NCBI GenBank assembly: GCA_037447655.1
Contig: JBBHKE010003180.1
Coordinates: forward strand, 1-62,000
Source of the DNA: Zygnema cylindricum
Lineage: Eukaryota > Streptophyta > Zygnematophyceae > Zygnematales > Zygnemataceae
Direction: 5' to 3'
Length of the DNA: 62,000 nt
The position numbers and the translations under genes are program-made. This document shows, one piece after another, positions 11,684-20,539 of the stretch (within the stretch, counting starts at the first letter, position 1; every line of letters starts with the position of its first letter). The notes under the pieces were generated by a model. It saw nothing but the letters and a program-made list of their open reading frames with translations, ran no database searches and was not told where the DNA came from.

Positions 11684-13018
11684 TGTTGTTCTTTGGTCTA
11701 AAATAGACCGCAGAAGCGACCCAAACTATCATGCAAAAAGCTAAGCCAAAAATAGGTCGACGAACAATCACTTCAAATGCATCCTCCATTTAACATACAA
11801 CAACATTTAGGGTTTCATGGAATAATCAACATAAATAAACCCTATGACAACATCTAAGGTTTGATGGAATAACCGACATAAACAAACCCTAGGACAAATG
11901 CATTAACAATGCAAAACATATATAAAATAACATAAATAATAAAAACAACTGCATCACACATAAACAAGAGTATAATCAAGGTATAATCATTATATCATTC
12001 AAAGTGCATGACCTAATCGGCAACCCTAAAATACTACATCTTCGGTCCCCACTTTACTAACCAGCATTGATTAAAGTTCTAATGAAGCTCAAACCTATAT
12101 ATACACCTGTGAGCTGTTAACAAATCACTAAGTGTCAAAATAACCAACGTAAATTACATAACTGTCATTAAATAAAACTAATCGTAAGCGTACACCTGAA
12201 AGTCAAGCAATCGTAAGCGTACACTTGTCTGCAAATACGACACATAAATTAAAGTGTCGATATCCTCATTAATCACGTAAAATATAACTATTTTAATCAA
12301 CACTAAATCATTAATTCAAATAAGACAAAACATTGATGCTTCAAATATTTACACCGACGCATCCAAAAATCCGCGTCATAAGTGACAACTTGCTTAGTCA
12401 CTTGTCGATAAGTCCACGTAGTGAACCGACATCGCATATGTACGGTCCACTAGATAATGTGTCATAAAAACAATGTGGTCCCTTAAAAAATCGGCGGACG
12501 CCATCCGCCTTCCACGTGTACCACGAACCACTTGTCAAACAATCCGTACCATACAAATCTTGTCCGTACCGAAATCACGTACTTCGTCATAAATGTCGCG
12601 TGTCAAATACGACGCTCCGTACCGGCGGCGTCACATTTAATAAATGCGGTCTGTCGCATTATGTTTCATATGGCCGGCGTACTTTTCAAATCCTTCGAAT
12701 ATTTCAAATCGAATCGCGAAGCGATCCGCCGTCCATTTCCATTTCGTATTTTTCGTACGCTTCTTCGCGTCACTTAATTTGTACTTTTTCGTCACCTTAA
12801 ATTCATATTTCATATCGGATCGCTTCGCGATCCGCCGTACATTTTCAAATGTTTGTTCGCGCCACTCACACTTAACTTTAATTTTGATCGTACACTTACT
12901 CCCCCAATCCACAAATCCTTTCGAACCTCCTCAGTATATAACATAAATATATACGCACGAAACGTCGCGTGCGCATCAAATTTCACATACGCACGAAACT
13001 AAATCTTCAAAAACAACA
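11684..13018 (-). repeat. 5' LTR of element N
   Basis: Apparently identical to 9424-10758 at an offset of 2260 bp. Identical LTRs mean very recent insertion or gene conversion. The element is the innermost layer of the T1-B-C-N nest, in agreement with its youth. Confidence 0.92.
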
Positions 13019-13232
13019 ATTTCAACACTCCCCTTATTTTCTAGTCTATTTTTCTTTTAACTTCCACAAACAAGTAAACAAACACCCCCTCCCCTTTTTC
13101 TTTTCTTTTTCCTTTTTCCTTTTCCTTTCATAAAACTTAAGTATTTAACACAGTGGATAAAATGAACTGAAATGATAATTGTATCACATATTTTATTTAA
13201 CATCCCATTTTTCTTAAACCCGAGCAAAGATT

Positions 13233-14933
13233 TTATCCACCTCTTCCTTTTCCATCCACACTAAATCCACTTTCCCTCTTGAAATTCAAACAACCAGCCC
13301 CATCCCCAACCTTCAACACATACCCGGATGATAACCCTTTTACAGGCACATCTTCACAAGAGACATCACACCAAGTAGTGATGTCAAATCCATCTACCTC
13401 CAAATATTCCCAAAAACCACTAGTCCCCACTAAGTTCCTCATAAGATCTACATCTTCCGTAATCATATTTTTATCCATGATAATTACCCCATTTTCTGAA
13501 CTTCCCTCACTGTCTCCCATGGAATTCTTTCCACTATCACTTTCTATTTTAATTCCCAATAAATATTTCTCTTCTCCCCTATCTTTTAAAACCCCCTCTA
13601 GAATTAATTCTCCCCTTTCCTCGGAATCCGTTGAAGTCTCCCTTTCCGACCAGTTTTCTGTTTCCAAAATATTTATGAAACTATCCTCAATATTTTGAAC
13701 TTCTTCAAGTATCTCCTCTCTCTTTACTTCCCTTATACCTCCAAAAGCACACTGTTGCCTTCGTCCTATTTCTGTGTACTTTTCTCTCTTCCCCATTCTA
13801 CCGATGTGAAGAAGCTCCAATTTTTCTTCATCCTCTTTCTCCTCTTCCTCTTCGTCCTCCTCATCCACATTCCAACTTCTAAGTTTTTCCAAACAAGGGC
13901 ATTCCTCCATATAATGACCCGGTTCCCTACAAAAGAAGCAAACCCCTTTTTTCAAAGCTCCCGTGCCTTTTCCTCTCCCTCTCTTTCCACCAAAGTTCTG
14001 ATAAGGTTTACCTTTGTCTTTCTTTCTCTCATCACGCTTCCGCTCGTCACCACCGTTCTTCTCATCACGCTTCCGCTCGTCACCGCCGTTCCTCTCATCA
14101 CGATTCCGCCAATCACCACCAGCTGAAAATGCATTGACCCTGTCCTTTCCCCTACGAAGCTCCAAAGTGCTTTCCCTCACAAGAATTATCCCCATGGTAA
14201 AGCTCCAAGTCCATAAGGAGCCATCCATTGCCTGCATACGACAAATTATGTTTTCGTACTCATCTGGGAGTTTCATAATTAGTGTATTAATCTTACTCTC
14301 CTCAGATTCTACATATCCCGCACTAGTAAGCTCAACATATAACGCAACAATATCATTACAAAACTCTATCATGCTACCGCCTTTATAAACGTAGGCATCT
14401 ATTTCTTGTTTTACTAATTGCTGCCTCTGAATAGTCTCACTCTTATAAATCTGAGTTAGTGCTTCCCATATCTCCGAAGACTTGGTTAGACTTAAAAGAG
14501 TGATAGCTATCGACTTAGACACATATCTAAGTATGAGATGTTTTGCTATAGTGTTTTTGTATTCCCATATTTTCCTGTCATTTTCTTCAGTTTTAATCCC
14601 TACATGTGGTACCATAGCTGAGAGCCTAGCTCCCCTCACCATAGGTGTCCCTTTTTCCTTCTCCCCTATTTCCCCATCCACGGAAAGGTTTTTCCCTTCA
14701 CCTTCCGTTGCATCTGAACTCCGGGTGATATTCTGGACAGTCTCAGATGATTCTCCGTAGTAAGCTCCTCCAAAGCTAGGTGGCGGACATCTCACTTGTC
14801 CCGCAACAATTCCCCATAAGTGCTTCTCGAAAAGCAATCCCTCCATTGTAAACGCCCAATACGTGAAGCCTGTTCCATCAAACATAGGCACCCTAGATGG
14901 TGGGCCCATAACCTGAAACTCTGAGACCTCCAT
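13233..14933 (-). CDS. Gag-type polyprotein of element C with compressed pol remnants (566 aa)
   Basis: Uninterrupted frame starting at ATG 14933 inside the 5' LTR and reading through the primer-binding site (MEVSEFQVMGPPSRVP). Residues 1-270 match the Copia Gag of elements D, E and G. A CCHC zinc knuckle, CFFCREPGHYMEEC, follows a basic Arg/Lys/Gly/Asp repeat segment. After it come an acidic stretch and short in-frame pieces that align to different parts of Copia pol: QQCAFGGIREV (start of protease region), YLLGIKIESDSGK (RT palm end), GVIIMDKNMITED (RT-RNase H linker) and FDITTWCDVSCEDVP (RNase H start). There is no DSG/DTG protease, DDE or YVDD motif. Gag would form the virus-like particle that packages the element RNA. 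An open frame across several internal deletions is unusual. The start is chosen because all relatives share this ATG. Confidence 0.88.
   Translation of the reverse strand: MEVSEFQVMGPPSRVPMFDGTGFTYWAFTMEGLLFEKHLWGIVAGQVRCPPPSFGGAYYGESSETVQNITRSSDATEGEGKNLSVDGEIGEKEKGTPMVRGARLSAMVPHVGIKTEENDRKIWEYKNTIAKHLILRYVSKSIAITLLSLTKSSEIWEALTQIYKSETIQRQQLVKQEIDAYVYKGGSMIEFCNDIVALYVELTSAGYVESEESKINTLIMKLPDEYENIICRMQAMDGSLWTWSFTMGIILVRESTLELRRGKDRVNAFSAGGDWRNRDERNGGDERKRDEKNGGDERKRDERKKDKGKPYQNFGGKRGRGKGTGALKKGVCFFCREPGHYMEECPCLEKLRSWNVDEEDEEEEEKEDEEKLELLHIGRMGKREKYTEIGRRQQCAFGGIREVKREEILEEVQNIEDSFINILETENWSERETSTDSEERGELILEGVLKDRGEEKYLLGIKIESDSGKNSMGDSEGSSENGVIIMDKNMITEDVDLMRNLVGTSGFWEYLEVDGFDITTWCDVSCEDVPVKGLSSGYVLKVGDGAGCLNFKRESGFSVDGKGRGG
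14899..14913 (-). promoter_or_regulatory. primer-binding site of element C
   Basis: Plus-strand GGTGGGCCCATAACC abuts the LTR. It equals 15 nt of the anticodon arm of plant initiator tRNA-Met (from memory), not its 3' CCA end. The complement is translated as VMGPP within the element C Gag. Confidence 0.85.
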
Positions 14934-16155
14934 TGGCCCTCAGAGTATGCAGATCCAAAAGAAGCTAATCTAAATAGTGCCGACTCCAAGTTAATATAAA
15001 CCCAAGTGACTGACCCCTTGACAGTCAAAACCCCAATATAGATTCACCCCTGTGAAATAACACTTTCTGTGTGCTCAGTTCCACCACAGAATGCAAAGTT
15101 AGAATATGAGATTTGGACACATTCACCCACTTTGACTTTCCCTTAGAAATACAGCCACCCTGGCAGACAAAAACTCTGACCGACTACACCCCTGTGTAGC
15201 CTAGACTCCCCTGAGTCCGCAGCAAAAAGAATCACTGAAAATGGTCAAGTAAATTGATAGTTATGGCTGGCCAAAGTTTGCCATTTATACAGGGTGCTCT
15301 CTGGGAGAGGCAGATGCCTACCCAAAATTTTCTAAGTCCTATTCCCTCTCTAAAACTCTATCTACTGAAGTACGGCACCAATCAAATTACTGTGTCGTAC
15401 AGAAAAGTACAGGTGCCGGTGTACTTTCTGTACGGCCATTGTACGACATGGCCAAAATGTCGACACGTGTCAAATCAGGATTAGTTCCTGTAATCTCCGG
15501 AATTCCCGTAGTCCAATGTTATCACGCCACGTGTCACTTGACGTGACAAAGACCGTAAAACGCCAAAAATGCCTTTTCCGTGATCGCGGCGCCTATCGTG
15601 GCCGTCCGATCAAGACCGGCTATAATCGTAGCCGCTGAAATTCGACGCGCGGTATTTGTTTCGCTATCGAAACAAATGCGCGGTATTTGTTTCGCTGTCG
15701 AAACAAATGCGCGGTATTTGTTTCGCTATCGAAACAAATGCGTGGTATCCGTTCTGCCCCCATTCCGTACTTCGTACTAAACTAAACTGTATCTATGTAC
15801 TAAGTATCTATTAGCCGTTAAACGGATTAATCTACATATAACGATTTATATATTTGTCAAACCCTATATATCGTAATATCTGTTCTAGACATAACGGCTA
15901 GAGCTAACGGCTAACGCGGATTGATGGACGGCAGGTACCAGGATCAATTCCTGGGTCCGTCAACCAACTTTTGGTAAGACTACATAATTTACCCCCTGTC
16001 TTCTCTAGAGAGCCTAGGCAGCCATGGCTCTAGCTCCCTATCCAGCCTTCAGTGACTACGACAAGTATGGGGGCTTAGAAAGGGGAGTTAGAGGCAGACC
16101 GCCTCAGCTCTTTTTCTATCCTAATACAGACCTATAAAATACTCAAATATCAACA
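14914..16155 (-). repeat. 5' LTR of element C
   Basis: 1242 bp, followed by TTCAT (16156-16160). It contains the antisense tRNA-like hairpin (CCAGG-loop-CCTGG enclosed by TTGATGGAC/GTCCGTCAA, about 15921-15962) and a TATA box on the minus strand. At its gag end a hairpin contains the gag start codon. Confidence 0.93.
15647..15739. repeat. three tandem 31-bp palindromic units in U3 of element C (5' LTR)
   Basis: Same structure as 8919-9011, with a single base difference visible in the second unit (GCGCGG for GCGTGG). Confidence 0.85.
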
Positions 16156-16160
16156 TTCAT

Positions 16161-16880
16161 TTCCCCCAAACTGAATGCCCTCTACTACACCAAGCTTCTT
16201 CATTTCCCTCAACCTATCAAAGTGCACATGCCCCAATTGCTTATGCCAGATCATCAAGTTTGGGACACTAACATAATAAGCATTCTTATTTTCATTACTT
16301 AGGTTAAGCCTAAACATTCATTGGCTACCCTTATCTGCTGTGAAGTAGACTTCATCCCCATACTTAGTCTTAAAGATTCCCTTTCTAGTGAAGGTATCAA
16401 ACTCTTTATCATCTAATACAGAAGAAGAGACAAGATTTCTGCCTAGCTGAGGGATATAAAGTACATCTAAGAAAGTGAGTATGGAAGTCTTACCCTTTAC
16501 TAAGACTTTTCAGATCTACCGATCCAACTAGATCTGTGTAACTACTCTCCTTTCCGTATACTATATCTCTACAGTGAGGATCTTTCTTAGCTTGATAAAG
16601 AGGTGCTTGTCACGACACATATGCATGGATGCACCTGAATCGATGATCAATCGTTCATGTGGAGGTTCCAAAATAGCTCTGAGGGCACACTTTTGTTTTC
16701 GAGGAATCTCCTTCTCCTCCAAGTTCTCGTCAAGGAGAAGCTCTCCATCCTCCTCCTCGAAGGATTCATCCTCCTCGGTCTCCCCTTACACTTGCGTGAC
16801 CAGAAGTGCCTTCTTCTTTCCCCCGGAAGAATCTCCTCCACGGTTTGCTTGAAGCTTCAGCTCTGACAGCTTGGTGCAAT
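16161..16880 (-). pseudogene. element B protease and gag-pre-integrase region
   Basis: Minus strand. The aspartic protease motif IIDSGASMHMC lies near 16615-16645 with the catalytic DSG intact. Downstream, towards 16161, come the LVGSVDLK and NRNLVSSSVLDDKEF-type segments and the LWHKRLGHVHF-type first half of the HHCC zinc-binding domain. Element C is inserted at its end, so the second half (CSGCAQGK) is at 8150. Frame shifts separate the parts. The protease would cut Gag-Pol into mature proteins. Confidence 0.8.
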
Positions 16881-17807
16881 TAGCTATGAAGTGTCACGAC
16901 TTTTTGCAAAAATGACAAAGGCCCTTTGGAGGCCTCGGTCCTCCAGTCTGATTTTTCTCTCTCTTGAAGTTGCCGTATGGCTTCGTCGAATCCTTTCCCT
17001 GCCGGTCCGTTCCGGCAGCTAGAGCTTGAAAGCTCTTTCCTCCTCTCCAAATTTCGATAGTGTTCTTCTGCACAAGTATCATTTGGGCCACTATGTTCCA
17101 CTTCCACAAACTGTCATCCATTTCTTGCCCTCGGTACACTATGTTCTCAAACTCATTAGGTAACTTAATGATGAGAGTGTTGACTTTCATCTTCATTGTA
17201 CCGGTCCACCCGTCACTCTCCATCTCCATATACAAACAAGAGAGGTCATTACAATAGTCTAATATATTTCCCCCTTTGTAAGTATACTCTCCTAACTGTT
17301 GCTCGGCCAACTGGAGCTCTTGAATGGCACCGACTCTATAGATCTCGACTAAGGTCTCCCACAACTCCTCGGCCTTAAAGATGTGATGATGGGAGGTTGC
17401 CAAAGCTTGAGTGAGATGTCTCAGAATGATCTGCCTAGAAGCCATGTTTGTGTACTCCCAAATTTGAATATTGTTTTATACGGTCTTCGCGACCACCCTT
17501 TCGGGTGACTTGGCGATGGGAGTAAGAGGTGCCTCATTCCCTTTCCCCTTTTCGGACACACTACTGTCCCTACTGTCCCCACTGCTGCCTTCTCCGTTGG
17601 AACAGATACAGATGCAAAAAACCTCACTTCATTGAACCGTGGTGGAATTCCTTGAGATGGACGTTTCACTTGTCCACTGATGATACCCCAGTATCGATTT
17701 TCACATAAAGCCCCTACAATCATGGCTTCCCAATAAATGAACCCAGATCCGTTGAAGATGGGCACCCTAGAGGGAGGGCCTATTACCTGCAATTCTGTGT
17801 TTCCCAT
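16881..17807 (-). pseudogene. element B gag
   Basis: The first frame (17421-17807) starts at an ATG inside the 5' LTR and reads MGNTELQVIGPPSRVPIFNG, so Gag spans the LTR end and primer-binding site. The second frame (16894-17445) carries the DLWETLVEIYR-like middle part and LNTLIIKLPNEFENIVYRGQEM. The zinc knuckle is CHFCKKS, then a stop, then HFIANC: the conserved Gly is replaced by TGA. There is a frameshift between the two frames. Confidence 0.83.
17773..17787 (-). promoter_or_regulatory. degraded primer-binding site of element B
   Basis: Plus-strand GGAGGGCCTATTACC differs at three of fifteen positions from the sequence in C, D and G. It abuts the LTR edge TGCAATTCTG. The Gag Met that the site normally encodes is Ile here (QVIGPP). 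Confidence 0.65.
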
Positions 17808-18793
17808 TGGACTAGAGAATTCAGGAAGCCTCTAGATAGTTTTTGGCTAACCCTTTTTCAGTTAGGATCACAGATACTCAAGTATGTAAACAAGCAATCT
17901 GACTGCAACCGTGTGCAGTATAGACTCCTTTGAGTCCGCAGGAAAAGAAATCACTGAAAATGCCCAACCAGGCGATAAATTCTAAAATGGCAAAGATGCC
18001 AAAATATATACAAGCTCATAGGGAAAGAGGCGGCTACCTCCTAAATCTCCTAAGTCCTAAACCCCTCTCACTACCCCTATATACTGATGTATGAACCAAC
18101 CAGATAAATGTAAAGTACAGAAATGTACTGTGGCCGGTATACTTTCTGTACGACATGTGTACGACTTGGCCATTGAGAGGACGTCTGTCTCTTCCAGACT
18201 TGCCTTATGCTCTCCGGGATTCCCGCTCTCCAATGTTATCTTGCCATGTGGCACCATGTCATGTTATGCCCAAAAACCGCCAAAGTGCCATTACGGGATC
18301 TTGGCGATGACACGCGTCGTCGGATCAAAAAAGGTTTTAAATGCCAACCGTTGAAAATCGATGTCTGGTAAATTTGTTTCGTGCGGTTTTGCGTTCGCAG
18401 TGTATTTCTATTTTGTTTCTATGTTACTTATCTGTAATTCCGTTAATCGGATTAGTGAGCTCAGACACATTTAAATACTTATCGTACCCCATGGAATGTA
18501 ACGGACTTCAACGACAGACCGGCTAAGGCTGACGACAATGCCTCGCCCTGCCAGTTGGAGGTTCGAGTCTTGCTGGACTCAACCTTTTTGGTAGAGGTGA
18601 TTTATGTCACTTCTTTTGACCTGCCTAAGGAGCTAATGCAGCCATGGCTCCACCACCCTCACTCTCCTTCAGTGACTACGACAAGTACGGGAGAAAGAGA
18701 GGAGAGGTGGAGGCAGACTGCGTATCTTTTCTTTCATTTCCACTAAGCTATTCAGCACCTAGAAAATACTTTTAAAATTCTAATAATTCAGCA
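17788..18793 (-). repeat. 5' LTR of element B
   Basis: The plus strand begins TGCAATTCTGTG and ends ATAATTCAGCA. It is homologous to 3472-4451 with many substitutions. It holds a degraded tRNA-like module (GGAGGTTCGAGTC near 18556-18568). Confidence 0.87.
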
Positions 18794-19472
18794 AGGGGTG
18801 GTGGGGGGGGAGGGGGGGTGGTTTTGAAAAAATATCGGAAAAGGAAATGTCACATAAATATCTGGTTTTAGGTAATACGATAGTTCAATATATTGATCAT
18901 CGGTACCTCAAATTTGATATATATCGAATATTGGTAATAGGTCTTGGATACCCAACAATACACCGCGAATCGTAATTAGAGTAAATACTCTAATTCGGTT
19001 GCTCGAAATGTTCGACTCTATGATATCAAATAGAGTAAACGATTCTATTTTTTTTATTATTCTAATTTAGGAAAGTTTAATTAGCGTAAAAAATTGTAAT
19101 ATAGGATCGTCATAAATAGTGTGGAGTAATGACGAGGTTCAACCGTGCAAAGTTGTACTTTTTTAAAGTGAAAAGGTACAAATAATGATTTAATAGAATC
19201 GCGCTCGCACGTGGAATCGCACTAATCTAAAAATCAATCACATCGAAAAAAAGTCGTTCGCATAACTCTCGTCCGTCGACAGCATCGTCGTCTGTGTGAA
19301 CATTAATTGGCATTCAGCTTGACAAATAATACTAACGTCTTAATGAGGTCAAAACTATACGGACTGACGGATTTTGTTTGTCTACGTAATTTAGTGTTCA
19401 TAATTTCAGCACGGAAAATTATTGCCAACATAACCCAATATAGGGTACTTAAATAAATTAGAGTAAACCCTC

Positions 19473-20456
19473 TGCAACTCTGAAACCTCCATTGGCACTC
19501 AGAGTAGGCAACTTACCAGAAGCCTCTAGGATATCCTCAACCTCTAGGTCTTTGTTTGAGTATAGTAGACACCCTGACAGTATACAGACTATTCAAAGTG
19601 CACCATTTGGAAGAGCAGACTCCCCTGAGTTTGTCACAAAAAGAATCATTGAATTTGCTCCTCTGAGCAGTTAATTATCAATGGTCAAAGATGACCTTTT
19701 ATACAGAAGCCCTCTGGGAGAGAGGCGGCTACCTCTAATTTTCTAAGTCTAAACCTCTCTCGAAACCCTCTACTAGTGATGTAAGGAGCCAATCAATTAA
19801 GTGTACAGTACAGAAAAGGTACTTGGTCCGAAGTACTTTCTGTACGGCCATTGTATGACATGGCCAGAAAGACGACCCCTGCCATATCTGGGTTCGCCAT
19901 AGTCCCGGAGATGCCGTCGTCCAATGTCATGCTGCCACGTGTCACCCAGTGTGGCTATGATGGCAAACCGCCAAATAGATCATTCCGCAATGCCGGCTTC
20001 TTTTTCCGTCGTTGGATTCATGTCAACCTTAATTTATTGCCGTTTAAAATACAAACAATACTTTTAGGTGTAATTCTTTTTAACTCTGTGTGTGTGATTG
20101 TTGTCCGTTTGTCAGTAAACCGAACTTCTTTATTTCGTCATCTTTAAGTAGCTATGGTACCCTATATACTCCAGCACTGGTCTTACACTATGAAAAAGAC
20201 TAACGGCTACTTTGATGGACGATAGGTACGAGGATCAAATCCTGGGTCCGTCAATCCTTTTGGTAAGTTTACCAGTGATCTGCCTTCTGACTCTAGAAGG
20301 AGCATAGGCAACCATGGCTCTAGCTTCCTCTCCAGCCTTCAGTGACTACGACAATTATGGAGACTATAGAGAGAAGCTAGAAGCAGGCTGCCTCTGCTTT
20401 TTCCTGCTCATATTTAACTTAATTAAATAACCTCAAAAATACCTATAATTTCAACA
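19473..20456 (-). repeat. 3' LTR of element D
   Basis: 984 bp. The plus strand begins TGCAACTCTGAAACC and ends ATAATTTCAACA. TATA box TATAAAA on the minus strand at 19697-19703. The antisense hairpin with acceptor-like TTGATGGAC/GTCCGTCAA arms lies at about 20213-20255. Confidence 0.92.
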
Positions 20457-20539
20457 CTCCCCTTATTTTCTAGTCACTTTTAATTTTATGTCCACATCTT
20501 TCTCTGCAAAAAATTAATTTAGGAGACGGTACAGGCTTA

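Larger units (their letters stand above)
9424..13018 (-). mobile_element. non-autonomous LTR retrotransposon N
   Basis: Two LTRs of 1335 bp (9424-10758 and 11684-13018) show no difference that I can find by eye and flank a 925-bp internal region. On the minus strand, the primer-binding site lies at 11671-11683 next to the right LTR, and a polypurine tract (complement of CTCCCCCGAAAA) lies at 10759, next to the left LTR. The flanking 5-mers are ATATC (9419-9423) and ATTTC (13019-13023), a target duplication with one mismatch. No Gag, RT or integrase homology is present, so it must be mobilised in trans. A solo LTR of the same family lies at 45737-47042. Confidence 0.92.
8186..16155 (-). mobile_element. 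Copia-derived non-autonomous element C with intact Gag-type ORF
   Basis: It is bounded by a perfect 5-bp target duplication TTCAT (8181-8185 and 16156-16160) within the integrase/pre-integrase part of element B. On the minus strand it runs: 5' LTR 14914-16155, primer-binding site, one ORF of 566 codons, polypurine tract, 3' LTR (8186-9423 plus 13024-13027, interrupted by element N). By length arithmetic both LTRs are 1242 bp, and by eye I counted only about six differences, so insertion is recent. The internal region is only about 1.9 kb and lacks protease, integrase and RT catalytic motifs. It resembles elements described in plants as TR-GAG or LARD types. Confidence 0.92.
3472..18793 (-). 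mobile_element. Copia-type LTR retrotransposon B, degenerate
   Basis: Reading on the minus strand, the 5' LTR is at 17788-18793, then come a degraded primer-binding site, gag, protease, integrase, reverse transcriptase, RNase H, a polypurine tract (complement of CTCCCCTTATTTTC at 4452) and the 3' LTR at 3472-4451. Two later insertions break it: a solo LTR (6635-7627) and element C (8186-16155). All coding parts have stops or frameshifts, and the LTRs differ at many sites, so this is the oldest layer of Copia in the nest. The integrase-before-RT order defines Copia rather than Gypsy. Confidence 0.9.
3223..18960. mobile_element. hAT-like non-autonomous element T1, split by Copia element B
   Basis: The left end (3223) reads TAGTGTTGGGTATCGG and the right end (18941-18960) ends GGATACCCAACAATA, an inverted repeat of it. 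Net length without B is about 415 bp. The interior is built of ATATCGATA-like words. The ends resemble those of element T2 (55323-56517). TAGTG-type ends suggest hAT, but an 8-bp target duplication is not visible: on the right the element abuts MITE M2 directly. There is no coding capacity. Confidence 0.5.

Noticed and set aside
10256-12946. Paired identical open frames (100, 94, 91 and 81 codons) as a duplicated gene
   Set aside because: They are overlapping frames on both strands inside the two identical LTRs of element N and resemble no protein.
13279-14760. Plus-strand frames of 139, 143, 124 and 92 codons
   Set aside because: Antisense shadows of the intact minus-strand Gag-type frame of element C; Ser/Phe-rich composition is the complement of the Glu/Lys-rich protein.
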